DNA of 64,000 bases. Source: Phytophthora quininea (lineage: Eukaryota; Oomycota; Peronosporomycetes; Peronosporales; Peronosporaceae). The notes beneath the pieces were generated by a model. The model made no database searches, was not told the DNA's origin, and saw only the letters and a list, made by a program, of their open reading frames with translations. Below, piece by piece: positions 8,817 to 19,557 of this stretch. The position numbers were made by a program, and so were the translations under genes. Each line of letters opens with the position of its first letter. Within the stretch, counting starts at the first letter, position 1. Location: positions 682,001 through 746,000 of the forward strand of contig JAAVTG010000075.1 in the NCBI GenBank assembly GCA_011947345.1, written 5' to 3'.

Positions 8817-11031
8817 ATGGATCTTGTTGATCTGCAAGCTCGGCATGGTCACGATCGACTAGCGATAGGTGATGTCTTCAGAACCTGTGCTTTGTTCTCT
8901 GACTTTCTCAAAGATTATGCGTTTAATAACTACAAAGTTGTGGAAGAAGAAGGTAATTGCGGCAATCTTAAGAAGTGGCGTTGTGTCACTTCAGGGTGCG
9001 AATGGCATGTCTGGATTTCTCTGAAACGGGGGTCTGGAAAGCTGAAATCGAAATATGGGCACGTTCCGGTGGGTGACTGGTATGTTAGCCGACTTTATGA
9101 TGAGCACAAACAAGATTGTGGATGCTTCCGAAAACCATCTGCTGAACAAGTCTCTAAACTGAAGGGACTTCAGAGTGCATTCGTTGGTGGATGCCCCTCT
9201 TCACGAAGGAGAGTTTCGAATTCTCTAAAAGTAACAAGCAATGTGAACATGGACCAGAGAGCAGCGACGCTGTATCGAGCTATGAATATTTTTAAGGCAG
9301 ATACTGCGTTTTTGGATACATACAGCTACCTTACGAGCTATTTAACATCCTTCAGTGAAAAAATCCTGGGTCCCGTGTGTGTTGTCAATTAGACAAGCAA
9401 GGTCGTTTTTTTCGGTGCTTTATTTCAATTGGAGACGTGGTAAAAACGCAGCCCATGTGGATTCCGGTATTGCTGTGCGATGGTACGCATATGCAGGGTG
9501 ACAAATACAATGGTGTTTGCCTGTGTTTAATCGCACTCGACGGCGACGGGAAGAACATACCTGTAGCGGTGGGATTTATTCCTTCAGAAACAGCAGATAA
9601 TTTTGTTTGGTTTCTTGCTAACTGTATTGCCGGAGGTGTTAAATTCGACGATCGGGCTTTGTTTGTTGACCGAGGGAAGCAGCGAGAAGCACAACAGCGT
9701 CTGGGCAAGCTTGGTTTTGGTATCAATTTAAAATTTTGTGCTTTTCATATTTCACTCAACGTGAAGGATCACTTCCGGGCTGTAGATAAGGACATCGATC
9801 GAGTTGAGGCGTACGTTATGGATCTACAAAAAGCTTCCACCATAGCTGACTTTGAAAAAATTCTGAAAGGTATCGACAAAGAATTCCCTTCCAGACGAGT
9901 AGTCCGGGACCAGCAAGGCAAAACGACAGAGCAGTCCGTGGCAGATTATTTGAGATCAATTCACCCGATCAGCTGGACACGCTTCGGAAATTATCCTCAT
10001 TCAGAACCAGAACAGATATATCTAGAGGAGAATTGGCCCATCGAGAAAGCGTTTGGTCGTCCTACACCTCTGTTTGGTCTTCGATCAACAAGCGCTATCG
10101 AAGGCGAAAACAATGCCATGATCTGGGATAACATTAGAGACCAGGAGGTTCTTTTGGCTTGCATCGCCTTTCTCGAACGTGCAACAGATACAATGATGAA
10201 GAAGCAAAAACTTTCTCGGAGTGGACAAACAAAAATATAATATGACGCCTACTGCCAGCGCTCGATTCCAAAACCAGGTTAGAAGAGCTCAAGCATGCAC
10301 TGTTCGTGGAGGTTGCAATGGTCTTTATCAAGTTCATGAGCCCGTGAAAGTAGCAGGTCGCGAATCGGGTGGTGCACCAACAAACGTGATTGATGAAACG
10401 TTTCTGGTTGACATTTTAAAAGCATCATGTACACGATGCCCAACGCGAGAGCACAAGCAATATCCCTGTCGACATCTTCTTGCTGCATATAACCATTGCC
10501 GATCGTGCGATATGGCGATGGAGCCACTATTTCATCCGTGCTACAAGATAGAGACCACCAAAAACTCGTTAGCGTCTGTACGGGTACTGTTGCCGTCCCG
10601 AAGTGATCTCTCCAGCACAAACTGCATGACTCCACCACCATTGTACCGTCAAAGTGGGTCTTCGCATACCAAAAAGAAGAAAAGGGATCGAAAAAGACGA
10701 ACGCCTCAAATTCCAAGCCGGGGCGAAGTCCCCGTGCCGCGAAGCCACTCTCAAAACCGCCAACACCAGCGTACGAGACAACACAAGGCGATTCAGCATT
10801 GGATATTGCGCTAACTACCTTTAGTGATCAAATCCGGGAGCCCCAACAGTAAAGCGAAAGCCGTACAAATGCGGCATCTGCGGAAAATCCGACGGCCACA
10901 ACGCTTTAACCTGTCCCAAACGGATCAACGTCGATGCTCCAAGAGGAAGTGATATTGAAGGAGGTGCGTATGTCGTGGGAGAATGTCCGCTGGCAGTAAT
11001 TGGCAACATTGTCGAATCCGCCATTGTTTAA
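8817..11031 (+). CDS. MULE transposase, frameshifted
   Basis: Domain order fits Mutator-type transposases. The N-terminal Cys/His DNA-binding module reads KKWRCVTSGCEWHVWI (about 8960-9020). The catalytic core reads LLCDGTHMQGDKYNG (first Asp, near 9475), then ALFVDRGKQREAQQRLG and CAFHISLN near 9740. A SWIM-like finger follows (CTRC...YPCRHLLAAYNHC, about 10430-10500). The C-terminal zinc knuckle is CGICGKSDGHNALTC (about 10873-10917). The start is the ATG at 8817. Frame changes near 9380, 10225 and 10815-10850 are single events without nonsense codons inside domains, so the gene may be intact in the living genome. It ends 34 bp before the right terminal repeat. Confidence 0.8.
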
Positions 11032-11064
11032 TCCATCTAGCTTACACTTACTTCTGCACTGATT

Positions 11065-11143
11065 GACTTTGTGGCAATATGGCCACTTTGTGGCTTGGCT
11101 CGAAAATGTCCACTGAGTCTGTGGCTTGTCATGATAAATATCC
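11065..11143 (-). repeat. MULE right terminal inverted repeat (79 bp)
   Basis: It is the exact reverse complement of 4749-4827 and ends ATAAATATCC next to the 9-bp target duplication. Confidence 0.95.
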
Positions 11144-11152
11144 GATAAAAGA
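11144..11152. repeat. MULE 9-bp target duplication, right copy
   Basis: This is an exact second copy of GATAAAAGA. Joining the left flank, one copy and the right flank gives a continuous copia RNase H reading, apart from one old stop. Confidence 0.95.
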
Positions 11153-11300
11153 TGAATAGTAGTTTCACACTGCATCACAAATGATGTAATGGCAGACGCA
11201 CCCACAAAGACATTGCCTCAATCTCAATTCGAGAAGCTAAGGGCTCTTATCTGGGTCAAAGACTTAAGAAAACCCGTACCACAAGGGGAGCAGGTGATTA

Positions 11301-11906
11301 AAGTATCCATGTCTTAATAAAAGGATGAATCCAAGTTGAAGTGCAAGAGATATGCGAAAGTTAAAGTGAAAGAGATCTATCAAAGCTGAAGTGCGAAGGA
11401 TATGCTAAAGTTGAAGGATGCTCAAAAGTTGGCATGGAAAGGATAAGGTGAAAGTGTAACGGGTTACACGAAAGGCATAACCATGTGAAGACTTTTGGCT
11501 ATGTAGCCATAGTGTAGTCATTTGGCTCTCCACCACTCATTTGCATATCTCTTAGATTAACTATGCCACATAGTTTAGTCTATACATTTACAGCAAAGGT
11601 CAGATAAACAATTCAATTCAGCTCTATTTTGGAGTTAATTGGTGTTGTCCTTGTTTTAAGGGACACTGACTCTGCGAGTCCTAGTTACGGGACTATACTT
11701 GGTTTTTGTATAGGAATGAAGGCTGGTAGCCTAGATACATTGATTCGGGGAGTCCTACGTCTTCCTCTGCGCACGTGCACCGCTATGAAGCCCCGCTGCA
11801 AGCCTCATCATGACCCGAATATATCACACGTGAAACTTGCGCTGTTTATGAATAATACAATCCCATCTGTAAAACTTACCTAAGTTAGGCTAAAATAACC
11901 TTAAAG
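11301..11906. other. Probable copia 3' LTR region
   Basis: This AT-rich, non-coding stretch follows the end of copia RNase H and a purine run (11281-11293), where a 3' LTR is expected. LTR boundaries could not be fixed because no second copy is in the window. An open frame at 11629-11883 resembles no known protein and is probably chance. An imperfect direct repeat lies inside at 11336-11425. Confidence 0.4.
11336..11425 (+). repeat. Imperfect direct repeat in probable LTR
   Basis: A unit like GAAGTGCAAGAGATATGCGAA recurs about 50 bp downstream with a few changes (GAAGTGCGAAGGATATGCTAA). Such subrepeats are common in LTR U3 regions, where they can act as promoter elements; that role is inferred. 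Confidence 0.5.
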
Positions 11907-12221
11907 TTATAATACTAAGAAATAGAAATCAAAATAAAGCGGAAATACATTTATTCGCTGTCGTAAGTCAAATCGATCAATCACAAATTCGTTCTCAGAC
12001 TGGTCAAAGTTATCAATGAACCAAGATTCAGGCTCGCTGTCATCCTCGGATTCAGCATCCGAATCCGAGTTGAACACCTCGCACACGTGGAGGCGGTGGC
12101 GAAGAGACCGAATTTTCGTATAGGCGCGGCGGAATTCCTTCAACAGGTGGCCGTTCTCTTTGCCACGGTCGAATTGGAAAACCTCGCGGGGGCGATAGTC
12201 GTCGTCGTCGCGGATAACCAT
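11907..12221 (-). CDS. Unassigned acidic 104-aa reading frame
   Basis: An open minus-strand frame begins MVIRDDDDYRPREVFQF and has a basic middle (RRAYTKIRSLRHRLHV) and an acidic serine-rich segment (NSDSDAESEDDSEPES), with a hydrophobic end. The composition looks protein-like, but I recognise no family. It sits in transposon-derived sequence and could be the C-terminal remnant of a mobile-element protein or a chance frame. Confidence 0.3.
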   Translation of the reverse strand: MVIRDDDDYRPREVFQFDRGKENGHLLKEFRRAYTKIRSLRHRLHVCEVFNSDSDAESEDDSEPESWFIDNFDQSENEFVIDRFDLRQRINVFPLYFDFYFLVL

Positions 12222-12799
12222 TGAGTAGGGTGTATTGGAATGGATAATGAGCTAGAAGAAGCTGGTAGACAGAAAGCAGACAAAGTGTCTCAATATATTG
12301 GTTTTGTTTTATTTTGAAGAGTTTCCTGCTATTGAATCAGTCGAAATGTCAATATATTCCCACACATGAGTATACGTAAAAAAGGGCATGAATAAGCTCT
12401 ACGAAAAGACGCGAGGAATGAAATTGCAATTTTGGGCCTCCAACACTTCGAAACTGCGCGTGGCGAGCAAACTCCCTTTGAATCTGCGCTATCAGCCATT
12501 ATGGATATGTGAAACTGCACTCTGAGCGCTGGATTGCTGACGAAACTGCGGTTTCAGCCTGGACAGGATCGCTGTCACCGTTTGTGTGAAATTACATATG
12601 CTATATACTAGGTAAGTTGGAAGGCAATTTAAAAATTGCACCAATTACAGCGCTGAATTGTATGTGTTATATATCATGTACTCACTATGACAAGGGATCA
12701 TACAGCGATATTATGTTCGGGGTTAATGCAACCTATGTCCTCCGAGGTGTAAGCCGTCGGGAAGTCGAATTTTTCATTGTCCACCAGATCCGTGGACTT
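12222..12799. other. Unassigned repeat-derived spacer
   Basis: This is AT-rich sequence without a recognised gene. A minus-strand frame near 12698-12913 reads coherently but matches no domain I can name. It may belong to the copia remnant upstream of it on the minus strand. Confidence 0.35.
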
Positions 12800-14190
12800 C
12801 ATTTTGGGGTATTTCCCCGCCTCTGCAACCGCCTCCGCGTACCAGGTGCAGTCTGGTCCGCCAAGCCGGGTGAGTGCATAGTCAGTGCGCTTCGCCAAGG
12901 TCTTGGTCTGCACCTTCTCGCCACGGAAAGCTTCATGCTGTCGGCTGACAAGCCTAGATTAAGCCAGTCTCGGACGGTCTGTATGTCCGGCGGCTGCTGA
13001 CGTGCGCCGTGATAACGCTGCCGACGACCATAACGAGGCAGTTGGCTGTTTTGATCGCTATGGCGGTTCCTCTGCTCCACGTTCTTCGTGATTGTATGGA
13101 TATGTACACTCGTTGGGTTTGTTGATATGTCAATAAGCGATACAAACAGCGCTTTATTGCTCGTTAATTTGTGTTTGTCGCTGTGTAAATAAACCACCAG
13201 TCCTTCTCAGAATCTTTGTCACTATCTTCATCGGAAGCTGCTGCAAGTGGACCTGAGATAACTCCAAAGTCGTCGTCGCGAATCGTGCCGTTTCCTCTTG
13301 GAGTCCTCGCTTGCTCACCAACTTCTGCTTCTCCAGTTCCGCCACGTTGTTTTTTTCTTTTCTGGGCAACTTGCAAATATGTTCCCTCACTACCACAAAT
13401 GCGACATTTCTGATCCAATTTTCTCTCGCTCCTCTCGCTCCAGAATCTCCTTTCCTCCAGAATAGCGACTAGTTTGTGCCATATGGTTGTCACCACAGCT
13501 ACCGCCGCGGCCGCTGTGTCCCCCGCGACGCGAACTAGCGCTTCCAGCACCAAATTCACTTTGTCGCGCAGCAGCTGCTCGGTCAGCTCGCGGACCTTAT
13601 TTGGAGTATAGACACTGGGGTCAACACTGTAGTGAATAGCGGCCTTTAACGTCTCAAATTTAGTTTGTGCATGTAAACTGTTCAGCAGCATGTACACCAT
13701 GTCGATGTCCTCCACAGGATACTGCAACGTCCCCCAGTTCTAAAACAAATGTTGAACATCTTGGTTAAATGAAAATTTACATCTTCAGCAGCGTTGGGTT
13801 TCATGCCCCAAAGCTCGTTCACCAGACGCCGAATAAGGTGTGCCTTGATGGCCTTGTTGTGCTTATTCTCGAAGAGCTCACACAGTGCTGCCCACACCCC
13901 AGATCTTGTGTCGTGGTTACGGATCTGCGTCAGGATATCTGGTGGCACCGTCGCACCCATCATGCGCTTTTTCTTGACTTCCTTCGCGGCGTGTTCTCTG
14001 GTTTCTCGTGCCGCCAGCTTCTCCTTGGTTTCTCCGATGTTATCGTCATCTTATCGTCCCCAAAGTCTTCCTCTTTTCCGCAGTTGTTAACAGTCCGTGC
14101 TCTTAAAATACCGTCAGTATGACCCACTTATACGTCTGCCAGTCTTTCCCACCCCAGTTCTTGAGAAGACCCTCGTTTGTGTACTTCATC
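12800..14190 (-). mobile_element. Copia gag-protease remnant (minus strand)
   Basis: On the minus strand the reading starts near 14190 with NWGGKDWQTYKWVILTVF, typical of the N-terminal part of copia gag, continues with SGVWAALCELFENKHNKA (UBN2-type gag, near 13880), VYMLLNSLHAQTKFETL (near 13690) and a charged linker, then WWFIYTATNT near 13190, where active copies have the D-T/S-A/G protease triplet. Stops and frame changes are frequent. Integrase and reverse transcriptase were not found. Its 5' end points toward APC7. Confidence 0.75.
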
Positions 14191-14564
14191 TTCTCTGCCA
14201 TATTGGGCTAGTATGTGCAACCAAGAAGTCCTCGGTGTTTGGGATAGTAACCCTATTGCGAGGCACTAACTCAAGCAGAGCTTCTTCACTAACGAGTAAA
14301 ATGACGACTCCTGTATTAAAAGTGCTGCTATCCTATGGAGCTCTCGCAGCCGTTCATCCGTTGCGACTCTACGTTCCAGTGCCATTTCAGGGTGTGGATC
14401 CGATATCCAACACAACTAACTTGCAATCCACCGTCTGGTGTGTTGGGCATGGTCTTGTTGCACTGTTCAACCAAAGCTGTCTGAAAAATTTGTGAAAAAT
14501 AATATAAAAACGAAAATATAATTTTATTTCCTACACAAGTAGCTATATAGATTTCATTTTAAAA
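14191..14564. other. Copia 5' leader/LTR and APC7 promoter region
   Basis: This 370-bp stretch separates the copia gag start (reading left) from the APC7 start codon (reading right). It probably contains the leader and 5' LTR of the copia, but no LTR edge could be set. The last 50 bp are very AT-rich (ATAATATAAAAACG...), as in a gene promoter. Confidence 0.4.
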
Positions 14565-16668
14565 ATGGAGCGGCCAAGCAAGAAGCGACGAGCACCAGAG
14601 CCTTCGTCTCCGAACGAAGCGAGCGCCCACAGCGGCCACCAGACCCCTCTCTACAGTGCCGAAGTAATGCAGCAGCAACTGGAGCAATTTGTTCGCGACG
14701 GGGACGAAAAATCAGCACAGATTCTGGGCGAACTGTTGGTCTCGCTTGCATTGGCGACCGACTCCGACATCTCTCACAACAGGAACGACACTCATAACGA
14801 CGCAGACGCAAGTTTCTTATCTCGCAGACCTATTGACCACTTAGACACCAAGCCACAGAAGCTCTCTGCAACTTTCCACGTCAAAACAATGCGGCTTTTT
14901 GCCGACTTAATGGTCGCCAAAGGGAGTTCCAACGTGCCATTGTACGTCGTAAAATAATGGCGATTGAGGGTTGATAATCGTGCTAATGATTTTATACGTT
15001 GTAGAGATATTATTGCAGTAGCTGTAAGGACACAGGCGTGTTGGAGAGGGAAGAGGAATTGATGGTAAAAGTCAAGATTGCTCGCTGTTACGTGCAGTTG
15101 GACTGCATTCATGAAGCTATTGGAGTGGTGCGTGAAAAAATAACTTTAGAAATGGTGGATAGCCGCTAATTTATTGTGTGGGGTGAATAGTTAAAGGCGA
15201 CGCCGATGGATGACCGTACTGTGAGTATGAATCTGCTCCTTGGGAAGCTGTACATGAACGAAGGGCTGCAGAACAAAGCGGAGGAGAGCTACACTGCTGC
15301 GTTGCGGCAGAATCCGTATGCGCTGGAAGCTGCTGTAGCACTGACCGAGCTGGCAGCAGCGAAAGATGCATCTCCCGACGCATTTGCGGGTTCGGATGGA
15401 GCAACAACGACAGATGAAAACGCACCGTCCAAGAATGCGCCATCATTTCGACAGCATGAGATCGAGAGATTCTACAGCGAGTTAGCATCGGCGACAGCAA
15501 CGACCAAGAGCGTGGCGATTGCTGTGGATGCCGCTTGGATGCAGATGTTGGTTACTGCCCACATGCATGCCGAGAGAAGCAACTATCGAGGTGCACTGCA
15601 AAACCTAAACGTTGGATCTTACGTCAATTCTAACACCTCGTATTTTGTACGTGAGCAGCGGCTGTTGAGTCATACACGACACTAGAGCGAGTGTTCCCAA
15701 AGAACCTGCACTGCTTGCTGCGCAAAGGAACACTCGAAATCGAGCAGGACCTTCTTCACCAGTCTCACATGACGTTCAAGCGAGCAAGGCAAGTCGACGA
15801 TCTGAATCTCGCTTTCATGGACCGGTATGCCAACTGCTTACGGAGAGCTGGCGCTCGGACCAACCTCAACGACCTGGTTCAGGAGCTTTTCAAGATCAGT
15901 GACACTCACGTAGAGCCGTGGCTGGCTGCGGCGTATTACAATGACCTGAAGGGCGACCACGAGGCGGCACTGCAGTTCTCCGAGCGTGCTATAAAAGAGA
16001 GCCACCGCCATGCCCCCGCTCATTTGTTGAGAGGCGAGATGCTGCTACGAATGCATCATCCTCAGCCTGCGTTGAAAGCGTTTTGGACGGTCTGTCGACT
16101 TAACCGTTCTCTTGACGCGTACACTGGCATCATTACAAGCTACTGCGACTTGTTCGCTATGGGAGTGAATCGCTACAAGGAAGCTCTGGCCACTGCCAAG
16201 AGCGTCGTCAAGTTGTTCCCGGGGAAGGCTCAAAGCTTCGTGTTGTACGGCACCGTGCTCTCGCTTAGTCCTGACCACCGGGATCAAGCTCGGCAGGCAC
16301 TGCAGAAGGCTCTGGCGATGGAGCCTCGCAAGCTGTCCACCAATTTTGCGCTCGTCGACTTGCTTGTAGAGGAAGGGAATCTACATGCCGCCATTGACAG
16401 GCTGCAGTCACTGGGCGAGCGCTACCCACGCGACGAAGTGTTTACAAAGCTCGCGTACGTGTACTCGATGGACAAACAGTTCGCCGAGGCGCTCAAGTAT
16501 TTCCACCAGGCGCTGAGGATAAACCCAGGCTCCACCGAGGCGTTGCAGGGTCTGGATCGGCTCGAGAAACTCATGCGCGGCGAAGACCCAGACGATGTCA
16601 ACAGCTCGCTGGAACAGGTGGACGACCCCGAGGACTCGGTTGAGGCGGGCGAGTATCTATCGTCGTAG
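14565..16668 (+). CDS. APC7: Anaphase-promoting complex subunit 7 (TPR protein)
   Basis: Three exons (14565-14941, 15007-15127, 15191-16668) with introns of 65 and 63 nt encode a TPR protein aligning over its length with animal APC7. Examples are KIARCYVQLDCIHEAIGVL and NLLLGKLYMNEG in the N-terminal half, and FKISDTHVEPW and ALRINPGSTEALQGLDRLEK near the end. The C-terminus is an acidic tail ending GEYLSS. APC7 is a TPR-lobe subunit of the nuclear ubiquitin ligase that drives mitotic exit. One base appears missing near 15657 (frame change in REQ/AVESY, where GG would restore the frame). The start is the first ATG, directly downstream of transposon sequence. Confidence 0.85.
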
Positions 16669-17779
16669 CTGTGTCGACCAGCTGGATGCAAGTGCAACAG
16701 GCACGACTGCCAAGATATAAGGGGAACTATTTTGGAAATGGGTTAACTCGAACGTGGCGCGTTCTTGGAGCTGCGAAGGCGCATCCGGAGCTAGTGGCAT
16801 CCGGAGCTAGTGTGGCGTGGATCAAATGAGGCTGGCGAGGACAATTTCGCAGAGTTCACTGCGAAATCTGCAGGTGTTTGCTTTGGGCCAGATATAGAGC
16901 GGTGAAAAACGGACTACTGCAAAATATTAGTTGGGGAGCGAGAGCTCTTCGAGGATCCTGGCAATGAGATCGAACGACAGGCTTGTCCGTACCTGGTCGA
17001 AGTTGCCCTTGGGGGTAACGTCGACACTGCGGGAAAACTGCCTTGTCGAAAATTGTCGCTCCCCGCAAGATGCCGCTTACCATCGCGCTACCACTGCGAC
17101 GGCTTCGAGATTCGCCTGCATAGAGTTCGTGGAAGGTGTCGTTGTGGACGCGTGTATGCGTACGGAGAGCCGCTTGCCTCGTCGACAAGAAAACTCAGAG
17201 TTGAAGTGGGCAAACTTCAGAACCGAGCCGTGGTCTATGCAACCGCCGAAGCGACTCACAATGGCATTTCACCAGAAGGACATTCCCGGCCTCGCTTCCA
17301 GATCAAGCGCGTTAAACAACGAATGCCACACGTTTCCGTTACTAACCGATGGGCCCCCGCTCAGTGGCTGCTCGGTCCTCAGTTCAGCCATGGCCGTGCA
17401 GCCAAACAGACCTGAGCCCCAGCGTGCCGTTATTTCCTCAGACTCCGTCGCAGCTTATTTTCCAAGCTTCTCGCTCGTGACATGCAACCAAGCGAGTTGT
17501 TGGCCGTTAATTCTTGGTTGAAGCCGAAAAAGAACGATCTTCAGTGATCCGTAACGTCTGGGCCAGTCAAATACAGCTGGATCCCATACTGCGAGTGGAC
17601 AACAGGTGAGATCCGCCCGAGAAACCAACAGCAACACCTTGTCGACTTGCGGCCGTTAAGCCTCGCGCCCCCGCTTGCTTGCAGGCATTTCCTCGCGGTT
17701 GTTTCGTATCCTTTCCCCAGCTTCATTCCGCAATCGACTCGCCTCGGCGCACCCGTCTCCCACCCCCACCTTCCTCCCG
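16669..17779. other. Long spacer between APC7 and ODC
   Basis: About 1.1 kb without a recognised gene. A plus-strand frame at 16931-17521 (up to 196 codons) stays open but looks like no protein family, and the minus strand also has open pieces, so it is probably not coding. A perfect 16-bp tandem duplication (GCATCCGGAGCTAGTG) lies at 16781-16812. The last 150 bp are the ODC upstream region. Confidence 0.4.
16781..16812 (+). repeat. Perfect 16-bp tandem duplication
   Basis: GCATCCGGAGCTAGTG occurs twice in direct succession downstream of APC7. No function is apparent. Confidence 0.9.
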
Positions 17780-19218
17780 ATGGCTCTGCTCTTCCGAGGC
17801 TCCCGATCCAGCCGCGCGCTGCTCAAGAACGTGTCGCGCCTGGCCAGTCGCTTCGGCCACGAGCGATCCGCGTCCACGGCCGCGCGCTGCACGCTGCTGA
17901 GCGCCGACCTGGCCACCGCCAGCACCAACGCCAAGCCGCCGCCCGAGCTGGCGCAACTGCAGCTGTCGTCGGCCATTCTGTCCCAGCTGCAGGGCCACAT
18001 CCAGGCGCTGGGCGACGCCGGGGCGTCGCCCGCGACGCCTTCTACGTGGTCGACACGGCCGCGGTCGAGGACCGCTACAAGCTCTGGCACGAGCACCTGC
18101 CCGAGGTGCGGCCCTACTACGCCGTCAAGTGCAACCCGGACCCGGCGCTCATCCAGAGCTTGGCTCGGCTCGGCGTGGGCTTCGACTGTGCCAGTTTGGC
18201 GGAGATTCGCTCCGTGCTAAACACGGGCGTGCCTGCCACCGACATCATCTACGCCAACCCATGCAAGCAAGGCTCCCAGATCGAGTACGCGCGAGCCAAC
18301 GACGTGCAGATGATGACGTTCGACTCGCAGGACGAGGTGACCAAGATCCAGAGCATCCACCCCAACGCCAAGCTCGTGCTGCGGCTGTACGTGGACGACT
18401 CCAACTCCATCTGCCGCCTCGGCACCAAGTTCGGCGCCATGGTGCACGACGTGCCCGACATTTTGGCTCACGCCAAGGCCATGAACATGGACGTCGTGGG
18501 TGTCAGCTTCCACGTCGGCAGCGGTTGCTTCAACGTCGAGGCCTACTCGAACGCCGTGGCTCGGGCCCGCAAGGTCTTTGACATCGGCCACTCGATCGGC
18601 TTCAACTTTAACTTGTTAGACATTGGCGGCGGCTTCCCGGGCACCGAGAATGCCCCGATCCGGTTCGAGGACTGCGCTCGGGAGCTCAAGACGGCGCTGG
18701 CCCAGCACTTCCCACAGGACAGCGGCGTGCAGGTCATTTCCGAGCCTGGCCGCTTCTTCGCGGCGTCCACCCACGCGCTGGCGGTTAACATTATTGGTCG
18801 GAAGGTGGCACCGACGTTTGACGTCCCCGGCCAGGCCCCGGTGCTTGCCAGTGCGGCCGCCGCGGCTGGCCAGACGCCCAACTATATGTATTTTGTCAAC
18901 GACGGCCTGTACGGCTCGTTCAACTGCATGGTGTACGACCACCCGACCATCCAGCCGGTGGTTCTGTCGAACGCCGCGCAGCCGACGGCTACGCCGATGC
19001 ACAAGGCCAGTCTGTGGGGCCCCACGTGCGACGGCATGGACTGCATCATGAAGGAGGTGGAGATGCCGCTGATGAACATCGGACAGTGGATCCTGTTCCC
19101 GAGCATGGGCGCCTACACCTGCGCTGCCGGCTCGGACTTCAACGGCTTTGCGCCCCCGCAGAAAATCTACTTCGACTCGAACTTCGTGGCGGAGGACCAG
19201 CAGCAATTTGTGCACTAA
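17780..19218 (+). CDS. ODC: Ornithine decarboxylase (PLP, group IV)
   Basis: The enzyme converts ornithine to putrescine, the first step of polyamine synthesis. PLP-enzyme landmarks are clear: PYYAVKCNPD with the PLP lysine (near 18117), SFHVGSGC (18507), DIGGGFPG (18620), EPGRFF (18742), WGPTCDGMDCI with the catalytic cysteine (19015) and YFVNDGLYGSFN. ATG 17780 is the first in-frame ATG. The first 30 residues (MALLFRGSRSSRALLKNVSR onward) are arginine/serine-rich without acids until the HER segment, resembling a mitochondrial presequence, unusual for a normally cytosolic enzyme. One G appears missing at about 18020, where the N-terminal frame meets the catalytic frame (RDAFYVVD). Confidence 0.93.
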
Positions 19219-19557
19219 TCGAGACTGGCTGGTCAGGGGAACGCATGCCGCTCGTATGAAGAGTGGCCAAGACAACTATACCATTGCACCCGGCGAGTCG
19301 GCGCCGAGGTCCTGGGCGACAGGATTAACGACAGATTGAGGCGGTGGGGCCGACAGGTTTTTCAACAGAGGAGGAAGAGCTCAGCCTCGGGACGAACTAG
19401 CGAGAGACGGCGCCCTACTGCTTTTCTGCGTGTTGCTTTTTTAAAAATCCAAATACTATAGCATTTTACCGACACCTTCCTTTTCATCTTCGCTTTGGGT
19501 CATGCACTATGCATTAGTCTTTGGTTACATGAGTCTAAAAGTTGTCATGAGTTCTCG
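19219..19557. other. Convergent 3' spacer
   Basis: This 340-bp stretch lies between the ODC stop and the end of the minus-strand mannosyltransferase-like gene. It presumably contains both 3' untranslated regions. No gene or repeat was seen. Confidence 0.5.

Larger units (their letters stand above)
4749..11143 (+). mobile_element. Mutator-like element (MULE), 6395 bp, with inner elements
   Basis: The element is bounded by perfect 79-bp inverted repeats (4749-4827 and 11065-11143) and a perfect 9-bp target duplication. It carries a MULE transposase gene (8817-11031) that ends 34 bp before the right repeat. Between the left repeat and the transposase lie a Crypton (about 5122-6918) and a pogo-like element (7216-8469), so the original MULE was probably about 3 kb. 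Identical termini and an undecayed duplication suggest recent insertion. Whether the inner elements jumped into the MULE or were carried with it cannot be decided from one copy. Confidence 0.9.
3105..11300 (+). mobile_element. 5'-truncated Ty1/Copia retrotransposon, twice interrupted
   Basis: Copia pol is read at 3150-3400 (QMDAST..., EDIYMQQPHGFRHEDGVCK, then VYIDDITIA as the reverse transcriptase active site), 3720-4038 (GTRLNIANTVRELL and the start of RNase H), 4558-4739 (KESEWL..., IKYIDMKELCAREV) and 11153-11230 (VSHCITNDVMADAPTKTLP, then QSQFEKLR). These four pieces are one gene split by a solo LTR and by a MULE. Gag, protease and integrase are missing. A purine run at about 11281-11293 may be the polypurine tract. 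Stops show it was already decayed. Confidence 0.85.

Noticed and set aside
15648..15659. GTACGTGAGCAG in APC7 as a 12-nt mini-intron
   Set aside because: It looks like fused splice sites, but removing 12 nt does not restore the frame. One missing G does, and the same kind of loss is seen in many genes here.
16931..17521. 196-codon open frame between APC7 and ODC as a gene
   Set aside because: No recognisable domain, no targeting signal, and comparable open pieces on the other strand; left as unassigned spacer.
18616..19275. Minus-strand open frame (219 codons) opposite ODC
   Set aside because: Shadow of the ODC catalytic domain; no domain or start context of its own.
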